Positions 24,493 to 32,754 of a stretch of DNA of 54,079 nucleotides are shown in pieces (position 1 is the first letter of the stretch; each line of letters starts with the position of its first letter). The DNA is from Thioalkalicoccus limnaeus (lineage in GTDB: Bacteria > Pseudomonadota > Gammaproteobacteria > Chromatiales > Chromatiaceae): positions 1-54,079 of the forward strand of contig NZ_JBDKXB010000025.1 in assembly GCF_041197575.1 (NCBI RefSeq). Reading direction: 5' to 3'. The position numbers and the translations under genes were made by a program. The notes below the pieces were generated by a model. That model made no database searches, was not told the origin of the DNA, and worked only from the letters and a program-made list of their open reading frames with translations.

Positions 24493-24758
24493 GATTCTTC
24501 GGCGTCGAGGGCCGCCATCAAGTCATCGGCGTTCTCGTAGCGGCTCGTTCGGCCGGCTTCCAAGTCATTGAGAGACTCCCTCAAGCGCGCCCTGGCCGCG
24601 TCATGGGAGCTTTCCAAAAGCTCGGCATAGGCCGCTTCGGTGAGCACGACATAGCTCGGGCGGTTGTTCTTGATGACGTGAACCGGGCCCTCGCGAAGCG
24701 CTTCATCAACCGCGGAGATCCCGCGGCGTTTGATGTCTTGGGCTGGAATGCTGTTCAT
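24489..24758 (-). CDS. Phd/YefM-family antitoxin
   Basis: An 89-residue protein with the Phd/YefM N-terminal DNA-binding fold, IPAQDIKRRGISAVDEALREGPVHVIKNNRPSYVVLTEAAYAELLE, and an acidic C-terminal tail for toxin binding. It is the first gene of the pair and should autoregulate it. Confidence 0.9.
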   Translation of the reverse strand: MNSIPAQDIKRRGISAVDEALREGPVHVIKNNRPSYVVLTEAAYAELLESSHDAARARLRESLNDLEAGRTSRYENADDLMAALDAEES

Positions 24759-25384
24759 GGCCGCTCAGGTACTCGATTTAGCGCCCACTCAAGCACGCGA
24801 TAGGGTCCTCGTCAACCTTGACCCGCCGACTCGGGGTTCGATTTTGGGTTCCCATCATTGGTCGCCCCGTTTCGGTCTTCCCGTGCCACGCCCGCAGTCG
24901 ATCGGTGTCGCGCCAGGCGGTCGGGTAGACGCGGCTGACAGCGCTCAGCATCGCACGCGGACGCACGGTGCCGCCGAACGGTAAGCGGGCCGGATCGCGG
25001 TGATCGGATGCCATGGGACGGAACGGGGGACGAGGTCCTGTGGACGCGCTACCCTCCGCGCCAACTCACCCGCGCTGCGTCACCGGTCAACAGCATCACC
25101 GGTGACCGAATGTCATGAAAAACGGGCGGTCGATCGCGAATTAGGAAGAGAAACAACATCTCGCGGCGTTTGACGAAGCCGAGGTCCAGGGTCTCGCCGT
25201 CGACCAGACGACGAATGCCCCTGGCGCAGTTCCGGTCGATCTCGACCGCCTCGAGCGTGTCACCGACGAACAGCGTCGTGGCCACTGAGCCGTCTGCGTC
25301 CTCGGCACGGAAGGTTCGCTCCAACGCCGCGCACCAGCGACCCAGATCGGGAATCTGTTTGAGCAGCCGCTTTATGGTCTCCTG
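24759..25384 (-). other. Probable gene remnant; open frame at 25049-25384
   Basis: Between the Phd gene and the IS21 remnant I find no intact recognisable gene. The minus-strand frame 25049-25384 reads QETIKRLLKQIPDLGRWCAA then LERTFRAEDADGSVATTLFV and ends RVSWRGG. It has protein-like composition, but it begins right after an in-frame TAG and has no good start. A second frame at 24778-25014 (with YPTAWRDTDRLRAWHGK) may be another piece of a decayed gene. Family unknown. Confidence 0.3.
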
Positions 25385-25422
25385 CTACCGACCGACGCCC
25401 GATGGTCCGGTGACGGCGGCAG

Positions 25423-25612
25423 GGTATTGGCCGAGACGAGGACGTCGCCCTGCCCATCGTCGACCGTCTCATCCATCACTCGCAGGTCTTCATGCTCGGA
25501 CGAGAAAGCTATCGACTGAAGCAGAAAATCGGAAACTGACGCTGATCCGGATCTCCGGACGGGTCAATTTTCGTGGCCGAAAGCGGTTCAGTTCCAGTGG
25601 CCATTGACAGAC
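25423..25612 (+). mobile_element. Right end of an IS21-family element: istB 3' fragment and terminal repeat
   Basis: The plus-strand frame from about 25423 to the stop at 25537-25539 reads DVALPIVDRLIHHSQVFMLG then RESYRLKQKIGN. This is the C-terminus of an IstB-type ATP-binding helper (the DRLxHHxxxxxxxGESYR pattern). It is followed at 25560-25608 by GGGTCAATTTTCGTGGCC and GGTTCAGTTCCAGTGGCCATTG, two diverged copies of a GGGTCA-TT-GTGGCC unit like those at IS21-type ends. No istA or upstream istB remains, so the element is dead. Confidence 0.7.
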
Positions 25613-25648
25613 AAAGCGCAGGCCTCGGCTATAGGACAGCCATATCGG

Positions 25649-26215
25649 TCAGCAGAGGTGGTCGCGGTGCGCGCTGCGCTCGGTCGCCGATGGGGCGTGG
25701 TGGTGGTCGATCGGGGTGGCGGAGACGTGATTGGCGTAGCTGCTCAGCGTGACCAGGGCAATTCCGGTGATCACGTCGAGGAGATTCTCATGCGTGAAAC
25801 CGGCATCCAGGAAGGCGTCGATCTGGTGTTCGGGTAGCCAGCCGCGTCGTTCAGTCATCGCGGCGGTGAAACGGCGCAGGGCCTGCAGGCGCGGGTCGTC
25901 GAGGTGCTGTTCACGCTGGATCGCGGTTGCGATATCGGCTGCCGACGCCGTGGCGCCGAGCAATGGATTAGGGACCGTACAGTAATGGCACTGATTGGCG
26001 TGTGCGGCGGTCAGGTAGACGACTTGTCGTTCGATGGGCTGAAGGCTCGAATCGGCCAGTAGACGGCTGAGTTGCTGATAGGCGCCAAGCGCTGTCGGGG
26101 ATTGCGCCAGGACGCGCAGCAGGTTTGGATTGGCATCGTCATGCGGCACTTTGGCGAAGATGGCGCCGGAGGCCAACGTGGTCGTCAGGTGATCGTGCAG
26201 TGATAGGTTTGACAT
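25649..26215 (-). CDS. AhpD-like carboxymuconolactone decarboxylase-family protein
   Basis: The 188-residue helical protein has the redox motif C76-H-Y-C79 in AHANQCHYCTVPNPLLG, preceded by PIERQVVYLTAA and followed by ITGIALVTLSSYANHVSATPID. This is the layout of the AhpD/CMD peroxidase-related family, thiol-dependent hydroperoxide reductases or partners. The start MSNLSLHD follows GAGGACCGCGCCG. It stands alone. Confidence 0.88.
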   Translation of the reverse strand: MSNLSLHDHLTTTLASGAIFAKVPHDDANPNLLRVLAQSPTALGAYQQLSRLLADSSLQPIERQVVYLTAAHANQCHYCTVPNPLLGATASAADIATAIQREQHLDDPRLQALRRFTAAMTERRGWLPEHQIDAFLDAGFTHENLLDVITGIALVTLSSYANHVSATPIDHHHAPSATERSAHRDHLC

Positions 26216-26526
26216 CGGCGCGGTCCTCGTGAGAGAGCGTGGTCGCGTGTTCAGGTAATTCCGAGTGTAATGGTATGGAATGATTGTGCAACCCTTCGGT
26301 TTGCGGGTTTTCTCAGGGTCACCATCTCGGGCGTGACGTCGGGAAGCGTCGGCGAGTCGCCTTCGGATTACTGGGCGTTTCCGGTCGCATGCCGGTGCGT
26401 GTGCCGCGGCAGTCCTGACCGGGACCGGGCATTGTGGCACCATAGCATCGGCCTTTCGCAAGCGAGGCCGTGCGGGATGGCAGGCCGCTTGGAATGAGTC
26501 GTTCGAGTTTCCTTGAGGAGGCAGCG

Positions 26527-26769
26527 ATGGAAACAGAAGAAGTCGTTCGCTTGATCCGCGCCGGGCTCCCGGACGCCGAGATCGAAGTGACCGGAGATGG
26601 CAGTCATTTCGAGGCCACCGTCGTCAGCGAGACCTTCGCGGGGTTAACGCCGGTCAAACGACACCGGCTGGTCATGGACACGGTTCGCTCCGAGATCGAG
26701 AGCGGTCGACTGCATGCGTTGTCGATCCGACCCTTAACGCCGGAACAGCGGTCGAGTAACGGCGATTGA
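26527..26769 (+). CDS. ibaG: BolA/IbaG-family protein
   Basis: An 80-residue protein, VVRLIRAGLPDAEIEVTGDGSHFEATVVSETFAGLTPVKRHRLVM, with the BolA fold and the conserved HF and RH histidines. IbaG-like BolA proteins work with monothiol glutaredoxins in iron-sulfur cluster handling. The ATG at 26527 follows TTGAGGAGGCAGCG; an upstream in-frame ATG at 26494 is less well placed. In many gammaproteobacteria it neighbours murA, but not here. Confidence 0.92.
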   Translation: METEEVVRLIRAGLPDAEIEVTGDGSHFEATVVSETFAGLTPVKRHRLVMDTVRSEIESGRLHALSIRPLTPEQRSSNGD

Positions 26770-26846
26770 CGTGTCTCCGGGTGAGCGCATCGCGGTCGCC
26801 GCGATGTCGCTGATCAGGCGTGGTCCGAATCACGAGGAGCAGAGAT

Positions 26847-27071
26847 ATGTTTCTGAAAGAGAAGAGCAATGGGCGGCTGGTCGAGGTGCTGGGTTTGAAC
26901 GATCTGTTCAACCCGATGCGGTCAACGGTCGTTGGCCGCTACCACGCCGGCGAGGAGGTCCAGGATGCCGAGTCGTTCGCTAAGGGCGATCTGGTGTTCT
27001 GCTCGGGCGAGACCATGCCCAGGTGTTGGACCGATGTTCATTATCGGGACGATGAGATCCAACGGCGTTGA
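26847..27071 (+). CDS. Conserved hypothetical small protein
   Basis: A 74-residue protein with LKEKSNGRLVEVLGLNDLFNP, GRYHAGEEVQDAESFAKGDL and VFCSGETMPRCWTDVHYRDD. I recognise it as a conserved small protein of gammaproteobacteria, sometimes loosely labelled acetyltransferase, for which no fold evidence is visible. The ATG at 26847 follows ACGAGGAGCAGAGAT. Function unknown. Confidence 0.7.
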   Translation: MFLKEKSNGRLVEVLGLNDLFNPMRSTVVGRYHAGEEVQDAESFAKGDLVFCSGETMPRCWTDVHYRDDEIQRR

Positions 27072-27176
27072 TTTGGCCGGCCCCGACGCGGTGCTGTCGC
27101 GCCGTGCCGGGGAGCGGCGATCGGGCGGCCTGATCGCGACGGCGATGGGCTCCCCGTGCGATTCAAGGAGCCTTCT

Positions 27177-27779
27177 ATGATTGGCAAGCTATTCGGTCCG
27201 CCGGGGCCTCACCCGATATTCGGTGATCCCCGCAAGAATTGGGGGTGGCTGTTGGGTTTCGGTGTGTTGTCGACGATCCTGGGCGTATTCGGGTTGGGGA
27301 TGTTGTTTACCCTGACCCTCGCCAGCGGTCTGGCATTCGGTTTGTTATTGGCCGCGGCCGGTGGGATCCAGTTCGTCGATGCGTTCAAACGCGAGGGCTG
27401 GCGCCGGACCTTGCTGCAGATGGTCGTCGCCGCGCTGTATCTCGTCGTGGGCGTGTTCATGATCATGGATCCGCTTTCCGCGGCGGTCGCCGTGACGCTC
27501 GTACTTGGTAGCGCCCTGGTCGTGGTCGGTGTCGTGCGCATCTTTTCCGCGCTGCAACAGAAGCACGAAAAAGGCTGGAAATGGGTCTTAGTCGGCGGCG
27601 TCCTGTCGGTGTTGTTCGGCGTTTTCGTGCTGGTCGGGTGGCCGGTCAGCGGGCTCTGGGTGCTGGGTCTGATCGTGGCCGTTGAACTGATGGTTAGTGG
27701 TTGGCGATACATCTTCTACGGTCTCGCCGCCCGCAAGGTCGCGCAGCGCGCGGCGGAGGAGGCGGTGGACCCGCGATGA
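27177..27779 (+). CDS. HdeD-family (DUF308) membrane protein
   Basis: A 200-residue protein with six hydrophobic segments in three pairs (for example LLGFGVLSTILGVFGLGMLF, LASGLAFGLLLAAAGGIQFV, ALYLVVGVFMIMDPLSAAVAV and GWKWVLVGGVLSVLFGVFVLV). The repeated MDP/WP-type turns are typical of HdeD/DUF308. HdeD is linked to acid resistance in enterobacteria; the role here is unknown. The ATG at 27177 follows AAGGAGCCTTCT. Confidence 0.9.
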   Translation: MIGKLFGPPGPHPIFGDPRKNWGWLLGFGVLSTILGVFGLGMLFTLTLASGLAFGLLLAAAGGIQFVDAFKREGWRRTLLQMVVAALYLVVGVFMIMDPLSAAVAVTLVLGSALVVVGVVRIFSALQQKHEKGWKWVLVGGVLSVLFGVFVLVGWPVSGLWVLGLIVAVELMVSGWRYIFYGLAARKVAQRAAEEAVDPR

Positions 27780-27791
27780 GACCGCGGGTCC
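27767..27791. terminator. Hairpin between convergent genes
   Basis: GGACCCGCG at 27767-27775 pairs perfectly with CGCGGGTCC at 27783-27791 over a 7-nt loop. It spans the hdeD stop codon and lies between two convergent genes. No T-run follows, so it may act as a weak or bidirectional terminator or only protect RNA ends. Confidence 0.4.
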
Positions 27792-27874
27792 GGGAGATTC
27801 GCTAGCATTGGGCGAGGGCACGGGGGGACGGCCAAGCTGCCATCGCCGTGCCATCGCCCGTGCTTCGCGTCAGG

Positions 27875-28498
27875 TCAATAGCGATCCATCGGTCGGAAGG
27901 ACGGCGTTCCCGGCCAGTCCGGCGATGATTCCTGGTGAGGCGGCGGTCCATAGTCCGGCGCCCCGCGACCCGATTCGAGTTCTTGGATGCGTCGCCTCAA
28001 TGCCTCGATCTCGCGTTCCCTGTCGTCGCTACTGGAACCATAGCGGGTGCCTCCAGCCGGAGCCGGGGTGCCGTAGTCGTAATCCGATGCTCCGCGCGCT
28101 GGCGTGCCGAATGGGCCGGAATCACCGTAGCCGCTGAAGGGCGTCGTGCCGTAGCCGCCGCCGGGAGGTAGGCCGTAAGCCCCGCCGTACGGCGGTGCCC
28201 CGTAGCCTCCGCCGTAGGGGGCACCATATCCCCCCCCGTAGGGCGCGCCGTAGCCTCCGCCGTAAGGGACGCCGTAACCGCCGAACGGCGCCCCATAAGG
28301 TCCGCCGGGACCATAGCCGGGATATCCGCCATAGCCGTAACGGCCAGGTCCGTCGTAGTAATCGCGACCGCCGCCGAACCAGTCGCTCGGATTCATATTG
28401 CCGAAGAACGCAAAGCCGCTCGGCGCGTACGCGACCAGGCACCCGGTCAAAGCCAGACTGGCCAGCCGAAATGAGCTCTTGATTCTGTCTTGGGGCAT
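27875..28498 (-). CDS. Gly/Tyr/Pro-rich secreted protein, sulfur-globule-protein-like
   Basis: A 207-residue protein with an N-terminal signal peptide (LASLALTGCLVAYAPSGFA), then FFGNMNPSDWFGGGRDYYDG and repeats of the type YGAPYGGGYGAPYGGGYG up to about residue 110. A charged C-terminal helix follows, DDREREIEALRRRIQELESG. The low-complexity Gly/Tyr region and the NPSDWFGG segment resemble the envelope proteins of sulfur globules in purple sulfur bacteria. The C-terminal coiled coil is not usual for small Sgp proteins, so a different extracellular or envelope role is possible. It lies 22 bp downstream of hypB. Confidence 0.6.
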   Translation of the reverse strand: MPQDRIKSSFRLASLALTGCLVAYAPSGFAFFGNMNPSDWFGGGRDYYDGPGRYGYGGYPGYGPGGPYGAPFGGYGVPYGGGYGAPYGGGYGAPYGGGYGAPPYGGAYGLPPGGGYGTTPFSGYGDSGPFGTPARGASDYDYGTPAPAGGTRYGSSSDDREREIEALRRRIQELESGRGAPDYGPPPHQESSPDWPGTPSFRPMDRY

Positions 28499-28520
28499 GG
28501 CGTCATGTCCTCCTTCCGTC

Positions 28521-29396
28521 TCAGTCGTGATGGTGATGGTATCCGTGTTCGCCATGATGATGGTGCTGATGGCCGCCGTTTCCATGGGCCAGACGGGGAA
28601 CCAAGTTCGCGTCGCCTCCGGGGCGGATGGTCTGGCCGCGCGCGCCGCGCGCGCGTTGCGCGGCGAGCTCCTCATGCAGCCATTGCAGCCATGGGGCGAG
28701 GCTTGCCGGCTCGCGGGTCGTGAGGGTCAGGAACGGGGCGCTGGTGGCCAGGTTTCGCAGATGGGTTTCGGCGCGGCTGGGCTGAAACTCTGGAAGCACC
28801 GGCAGGAGATCGGACTTGGTGCAGAGCACCAGGTCCGCAGCACGAAACATGACCGGGTACTTGGCCGGCTTGTCGTCGCCTTCCGGGACCGAGATCAGTG
28901 CCACGTTGCGGTGATGCCCGAGGTCGAAGCTGGCCGGGCAGACCAGGTTGCCGACATTCTCGATGAACAGGAGATCGAGTCCATCGAGGTCCAGCTCGTG
29001 CAGTGCCCGGTGGACCATGTGCGCGTCCAGATGGCAGGCGCTGCCGGTGGTGATCTGGACCGCCGGGACACCCTTGGCGCGGATTCGGTCGGCGTCGTTC
29101 TCGGTCTCGAGATCGCCTTCGATGACGGCGATGCGCAGCGTCGGGCCCAAGGCACCGAGCGTGGCCTCCAGCAGGCTCGTCTTGCCGGCGCCGGGCGAAG
29201 ACATCAGGTTGATCGCCAGGATGCCGCGTCGATCCAGGTGTTCGCGGTTATGGGCCGCTTGATGGTCGTTCTCGTCGAGGAGGTTGGCCAGCACCGTGAC
29301 CGATTCGCGGCCGGTGTCGGTCAAGGCATGGCGGCCACCGTCGCGGACCAGGTGTTCGTTGCCGGGGGTGATATTACAGCCGCAGGTATCGCACAT
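28521..29396 (-). CDS. hypB: HypB, nickel-handling GTPase of hydrogenase maturation
   Basis: The 291-residue GTPase has the N-terminal metal motif C2-D-T-C5-G-C7, the P-loop SSPGAGKTSLLEA, GDLETENDADRI, NVGNLVCPASFDLG, and the TKSDLLP specificity motif. HypB delivers nickel with HypA to NiFe hydrogenase. Unusually, the His-rich nickel-storage stretch is at the C-terminus (about 11 His in the last 21 residues) instead of between the N-terminal motif and the G domain. The start follows GGAGGAACCGACC. hypA lies 43 bp upstream. Confidence 0.96.
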   Translation of the reverse strand: MCDTCGCNITPGNEHLVRDGGRHALTDTGRESVTVLANLLDENDHQAAHNREHLDRRGILAINLMSSPGAGKTSLLEATLGALGPTLRIAVIEGDLETENDADRIRAKGVPAVQITTGSACHLDAHMVHRALHELDLDGLDLLFIENVGNLVCPASFDLGHHRNVALISVPEGDDKPAKYPVMFRAADLVLCTKSDLLPVLPEFQPSRAETHLRNLATSAPFLTLTTREPASLAPWLQWLHEELAAQRARGARGQTIRPGGDANLVPRLAHGNGGHQHHHHGEHGYHHHHD

Positions 29397-29439
29397 GGTC
29401 GGTTCCTCCAGGGTAGGGAGCGGCGTAAAAACAGGGGTG

Positions 29440-29793
29440 TCAGTCGTCCGGTCGCGTCATCTCCAGATGCGCGAGCAGCATCTCGGTGCCACTGACGATG
29501 CGGATATGATGTCCACCACAGCGACCGCACAGTAACCGGTTCGGCTTGACCTCGGTTTCATCGCCGCATTGGTTGCAGTATACGCGGACCGGGATCGCGT
29601 CGATGATCAACTCGGCGTGCTCGGCGAGCGTGCCGGCGGCCACGAGCGGATAGGCCTGTTGGATCAGGGTCGCTTCCACTCCAGACAGCGGGCCGATGTG
29701 CAAGCGGATGCGGTCCACGCTCGTTGCCCCGTGGTCGCGGGCAATGTCCTGGACCTGATCGAGCAAGGCCAGGCAGATCGAGAGTTCATGCAT
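29440..29793 (-). CDS. hypA: HypA, nickel-insertion protein of hydrogenase maturation
   Basis: A 117-residue protein with N-terminal MHELSIC, whose His2 binds nickel, and a zinc site C73-x2-C76...C89-x2-C92. It works with HypB. The structural NiFe hydrogenase genes are not in the window, so hypAB form a separate two-gene operon here, possibly with the downstream Gly/Tyr-rich gene. Confidence 0.96.
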   Translation of the reverse strand: MHELSICLALLDQVQDIARDHGATSVDRIRLHIGPLSGVEATLIQQAYPLVAAGTLAEHAELIIDAIPVRVYCNQCGDETEVKPNRLLCGRCGGHHIRIVSGTEMLLAHLEMTRPDD

Positions 29794-30024
29794 GGCGGCA
29801 ACCTGTGTCGGGTCTGAGTCGGCCCCGCTGTGTGAACGCGCCCGATTGCCGACTCGCGTTCCTGTGGCAGCCAGCGGGCGCGATCAAGTAGTGATCGTCG
29901 CGGAGGTTTTCGTATGGCGTTGCCGCGACACTCGGCGAGAGGCACCTCGCGGTCGAGCCCGCGGGGATGACTTCACGGCGTAGCGCGACGAGACCAGGCG
30001 AGAGTCGACACTGCGATCGATGCT

Positions 30025-31905
30025 TCAGGTCTCCAGGTAGGTGTAGCCGAAGAGGCCGGCCTTCAGTTCGACGTAATACTGCTCGCGCGTGACGCGGTCA
30101 AGCCCGGCCTGATCCAGCTTGCGACGATAATGGGCCAATAGCTCGCGCGGCTCGAAGTGGACGTAACTGAGCAACTCGTCGGCCGAATCACCGCGTTCGG
30201 GCTCGAGCAGCCGGTAACCGGCTTCGTCGGTCGGATCGAGTTCGAGGTTGACGGTGTCCGTGTCGCCGAACAGATTGTGGATATCGCCGAGGATTTCCTG
30301 GTAGGCACCGACGAGGAAAAACCCGATCAGGTAAGGGGTGCCGTTGCTGTTCGGCTCATGCACCGGCAGGCTGGTCTCGACACCGTCCTGGTCGACGTAA
30401 TGGGCGATACAACCATCCGAGTCACAGGTCAGATCATGGATCACCGCGCGCACTGTGGGCCGTTCGGTCAGGCGTTGCAGCGGCGCGATCGGGAAGATCT
30501 GATCGATGGCCCAGACATCCGGCAGCGACTGAAACAGCGAGAAATTGCAGAACAGCCGCTCGGCGAGCAGGGCGTTGAGGCGATCCCACAGTTCGCGTTG
30601 GCGGCGGTTGCTGGGTCGCAACCGCGCTTGCAAGGCACGACACAGCCCGAAGAAGAGTTCCTCGCCGCGGGCGCGGGCGACCAGGCCGAGCGAACCGCTC
30701 TCGAAGGCCGCGCGAACGCCGGCCAGTAACTCTTGCGCCTGCTCGAAGGTCTCGAGCGCGGGTTCCTGATCGAGATTCGTCAGGAGGCGGGACAACCGTT
30801 CGAGCAGCGGGTCGCACTCGTCGCTTCGCGGTGCCACGGCGAGCCCTCCGGCCGGTTCGCGGTCGATAACCTCGGTGACCAACACCGCGTGATGGGCGCT
30901 CAGGGCGCGGCCCGATTCGGTGACCAGGTCGGGATGGGGCAGGGCGTTCGTACGGCAGGCGGCCACCAGCGTTTCGACGATGGTCTCGGCGTACCCATCG
31001 AGCGTGTAGTTGACCGAACAATAGGTGCGGGTGCGGGTCCCTTCGTAGTCGACGCCGAGGCCTCCGCCGACGTCGAGGATTCCGATCGGCGCGCCGAGCT
31101 GGCGCAATTCCGCGTAGAAACGGGCGAGTTCCCGCACACCCTGGCGGATGTCGTGCAGGTTTGGGATCTGCGAGCCGAGATGGGCGTGCAAGAGCTGAAG
31201 CCAATCGAGCCCGTTGGCTTGTCTCAGTTGGGCGACGAGCTCCAGGATCTGCGCGGCCGATAGACCGAACTTGGCCTTCTCGCCGCCGCTGTTCTGCCAG
31301 TTCCCGGCCGCCGCCGCGGCGAGCCGCACCCGGACCCCGAGGCGTGGCGCGATGGCCAGGCGCGCTGCCTCCTCGATGATCAGCGGGACCTCGGACAGCT
31401 TTTCGACGACGATGCAGACCCGGATTCCCAGACGCTGGCCGATCAGTGCGAGACGGATGTACTCGCGATCCTTGTAACCGTTGCAGATCACGAGGCCGCC
31501 CGGGCGCGATAGGGCCAGAACGGCCATCAGCTCCGGTTTACTGCCGGCCTCGAGGCCGGTCAGGCCCTCGGCGAGGATCTCGCGGACGACGCTGCGCTGC
31601 TGGTTGACCTTGATCGGATAGACGGGTTCGTAGCGGCCCTCGAAGCCGGTCTTGGCACGCGCCTGTTCGAAGGCCGCGTGCAGGCGCCGGACGCGATGGC
31701 GCAGGATATCGTTGAAACGGACCAGGATTGGCAGCGACAAACCCGCATCGCGGATCCGCTCGGTGGCCTGCGCCAGGTCGATCTCCTGCGGTCGGTCTGG
31801 GTCCGGGCGCACACTGAGATGCCCCGATGCATTGACTCGGAAGTAACCCTCGCCCCAGCGAGGGATGGCGTAAATCTGTTCGCAATCTGCGACGGTTGGG
31901 TCCAC
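30025..31905 (-). CDS. speA: Biosynthetic arginine decarboxylase SpeA
   Basis: A protein of about 626 residues in the PLP alanine-racemase-fold family: IYAIPRWGEGYFRVNASGHL at the N-terminus, the PLP lysine in EPVYPIKVNQQR, GLEAGSKPEL, and the glycine-rich IGILDVGGGLGVDYEGT. It makes agmatine for polyamine synthesis. I chose a GTG start at 31905, because GGAG lies 8 bases upstream and the family begins just before ADCEQIYAIP. The frame is open further upstream to an ATG at 32007, but that extension is unlike SpeA. Confidence 0.94.
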   Translation of the reverse strand: MDPTVADCEQIYAIPRWGEGYFRVNASGHLSVRPDPDRPQEIDLAQATERIRDAGLSLPILVRFNDILRHRVRRLHAAFEQARAKTGFEGRYEPVYPIKVNQQRSVVREILAEGLTGLEAGSKPELMAVLALSRPGGLVICNGYKDREYIRLALIGQRLGIRVCIVVEKLSEVPLIIEEAARLAIAPRLGVRVRLAAAAAGNWQNSGGEKAKFGLSAAQILELVAQLRQANGLDWLQLLHAHLGSQIPNLHDIRQGVRELARFYAELRQLGAPIGILDVGGGLGVDYEGTRTRTYCSVNYTLDGYAETIVETLVAACRTNALPHPDLVTESGRALSAHHAVLVTEVIDREPAGGLAVAPRSDECDPLLERLSRLLTNLDQEPALETFEQAQELLAGVRAAFESGSLGLVARARGEELFFGLCRALQARLRPSNRRQRELWDRLNALLAERLFCNFSLFQSLPDVWAIDQIFPIAPLQRLTERPTVRAVIHDLTCDSDGCIAHYVDQDGVETSLPVHEPNSNGTPYLIGFFLVGAYQEILGDIHNLFGDTDTVNLELDPTDEAGYRLLEPERGDSADELLSYVHFEPRELLAHYRRKLDQAGLDRVTREQYYVELKAGLFGYTYLET

Positions 31906-32007
31906 GCTGAGAGGCTCCGGCGTGATCGAGAAAGGCGTTATGGTAGCCGGGTCGACCCGGAGCGATCCACGGACGGCGCAGCGCGCGCGAACGCCGAGGC
32001 CCGTCAA

Positions 32008-32268
32008 TCAGGTCCTTTTCGCCTGATCCCAGATATCGCGAGCGGGATCGCTCGGGCCATAGGCGAGCCGATGGACCTCTTGCAACAGGTCGAGTTCCTG
32101 AAAAGCATCGAAGGGCCAGCCGCTTCGACCGCCGCGGCGATCGAACATCAGGTCCTCGAACAAGAGTCCAAAGGAACTCGGGTCACCCCAGCAGGCGGTC
32201 AAACGAGGGATCAGGTGCGGGAATCGGTCCTCGAGAACGGAGCGTTCTTCAGGATTCGTATCGATCAT
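32008..32268 (-). CDS. Conserved hypothetical small protein
   Basis: An 86-residue acidic protein: VLEDRFPHLIPRLTACWGDP then LFEDLMFDRRGGRSGWPFDA then LDLLQEVHRLAYG. The pattern of RFP-L-L-WG and D-RGGRSGWP is that of a conserved gammaproteobacterial hypothetical family I cannot name. It lies between an HNH gene and speA on the same strand. Confidence 0.7.
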   Translation of the reverse strand: MIDTNPEERSVLEDRFPHLIPRLTACWGDPSSFGLLFEDLMFDRRGGRSGWPFDAFQELDLLQEVHRLAYGPSDPARDIWDQAKRT

Positions 32269-32316
32269 AAGGTCTCGGCGTTTGCGGAGTTGCCTCCAAG
32301 AAGATGTCGAGCGGGT

Positions 32317-32736
32317 TCATTCCTTCTCGCGCTTCAGCAGGGCGCTCAGGTCCCCGAACGGACGGTATTTGGTCTGGTGGCCGGGACCGCCGTCGGGCCC
32401 AGCCCCGGCCGCGACCGCCGCCATGTGCTCTTCGTACTTCTGGTGTTCGTTGTCATGGCAATAGAGGCACAAGAGCTCCCAATTGCTGCCATCCGGCGGG
32501 TTGTTATCGTGGTTCATGTCCTTGTGGTGAACCGTCAGCTCGCGCAGATTGGCGCGTTCGAAGTTTCTTCCGCAACGGCCGCAGACCCAGGGATAAAGCT
32601 TCAAGGCCTGTTCGCGATAACCCTGTTCCCGGTCGTCGCGGGCCTGACGGGCCTCGGCCACGATCCGATCGAGCTTCGCGGTATCGATCGGCTGGCCGGT
32701 CTTCGGGTGTCGGGGACCTTGCTGGCGGCTGTTCAT
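32317..32736 (-). CDS. yajD: YajD-family HNH nuclease-like protein
   Basis: A 139-residue protein with a zinc-binding pair, VCGRCGRNF, the HNH core LTVHHKDMNHDNNPPDGSNW, and ELLCLYCHDNEH. YajD is a widespread small HNH protein of unknown target. A GTG at 32748 is an alternative start. Its start lies 18 bp downstream of the pycB stop, on the same strand. Confidence 0.9.
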   Translation of the reverse strand: MNSRQQGPRHPKTGQPIDTAKLDRIVAEARQARDDREQGYREQALKLYPWVCGRCGRNFERANLRELTVHHKDMNHDNNPPDGSNWELLCLYCHDNEHQKYEEHMAAVAAGAGPDGGPGHQTKYRPFGDLSALLKREKE

Positions 32737-32754
32737 GACCGGGTGCACCTCGCG

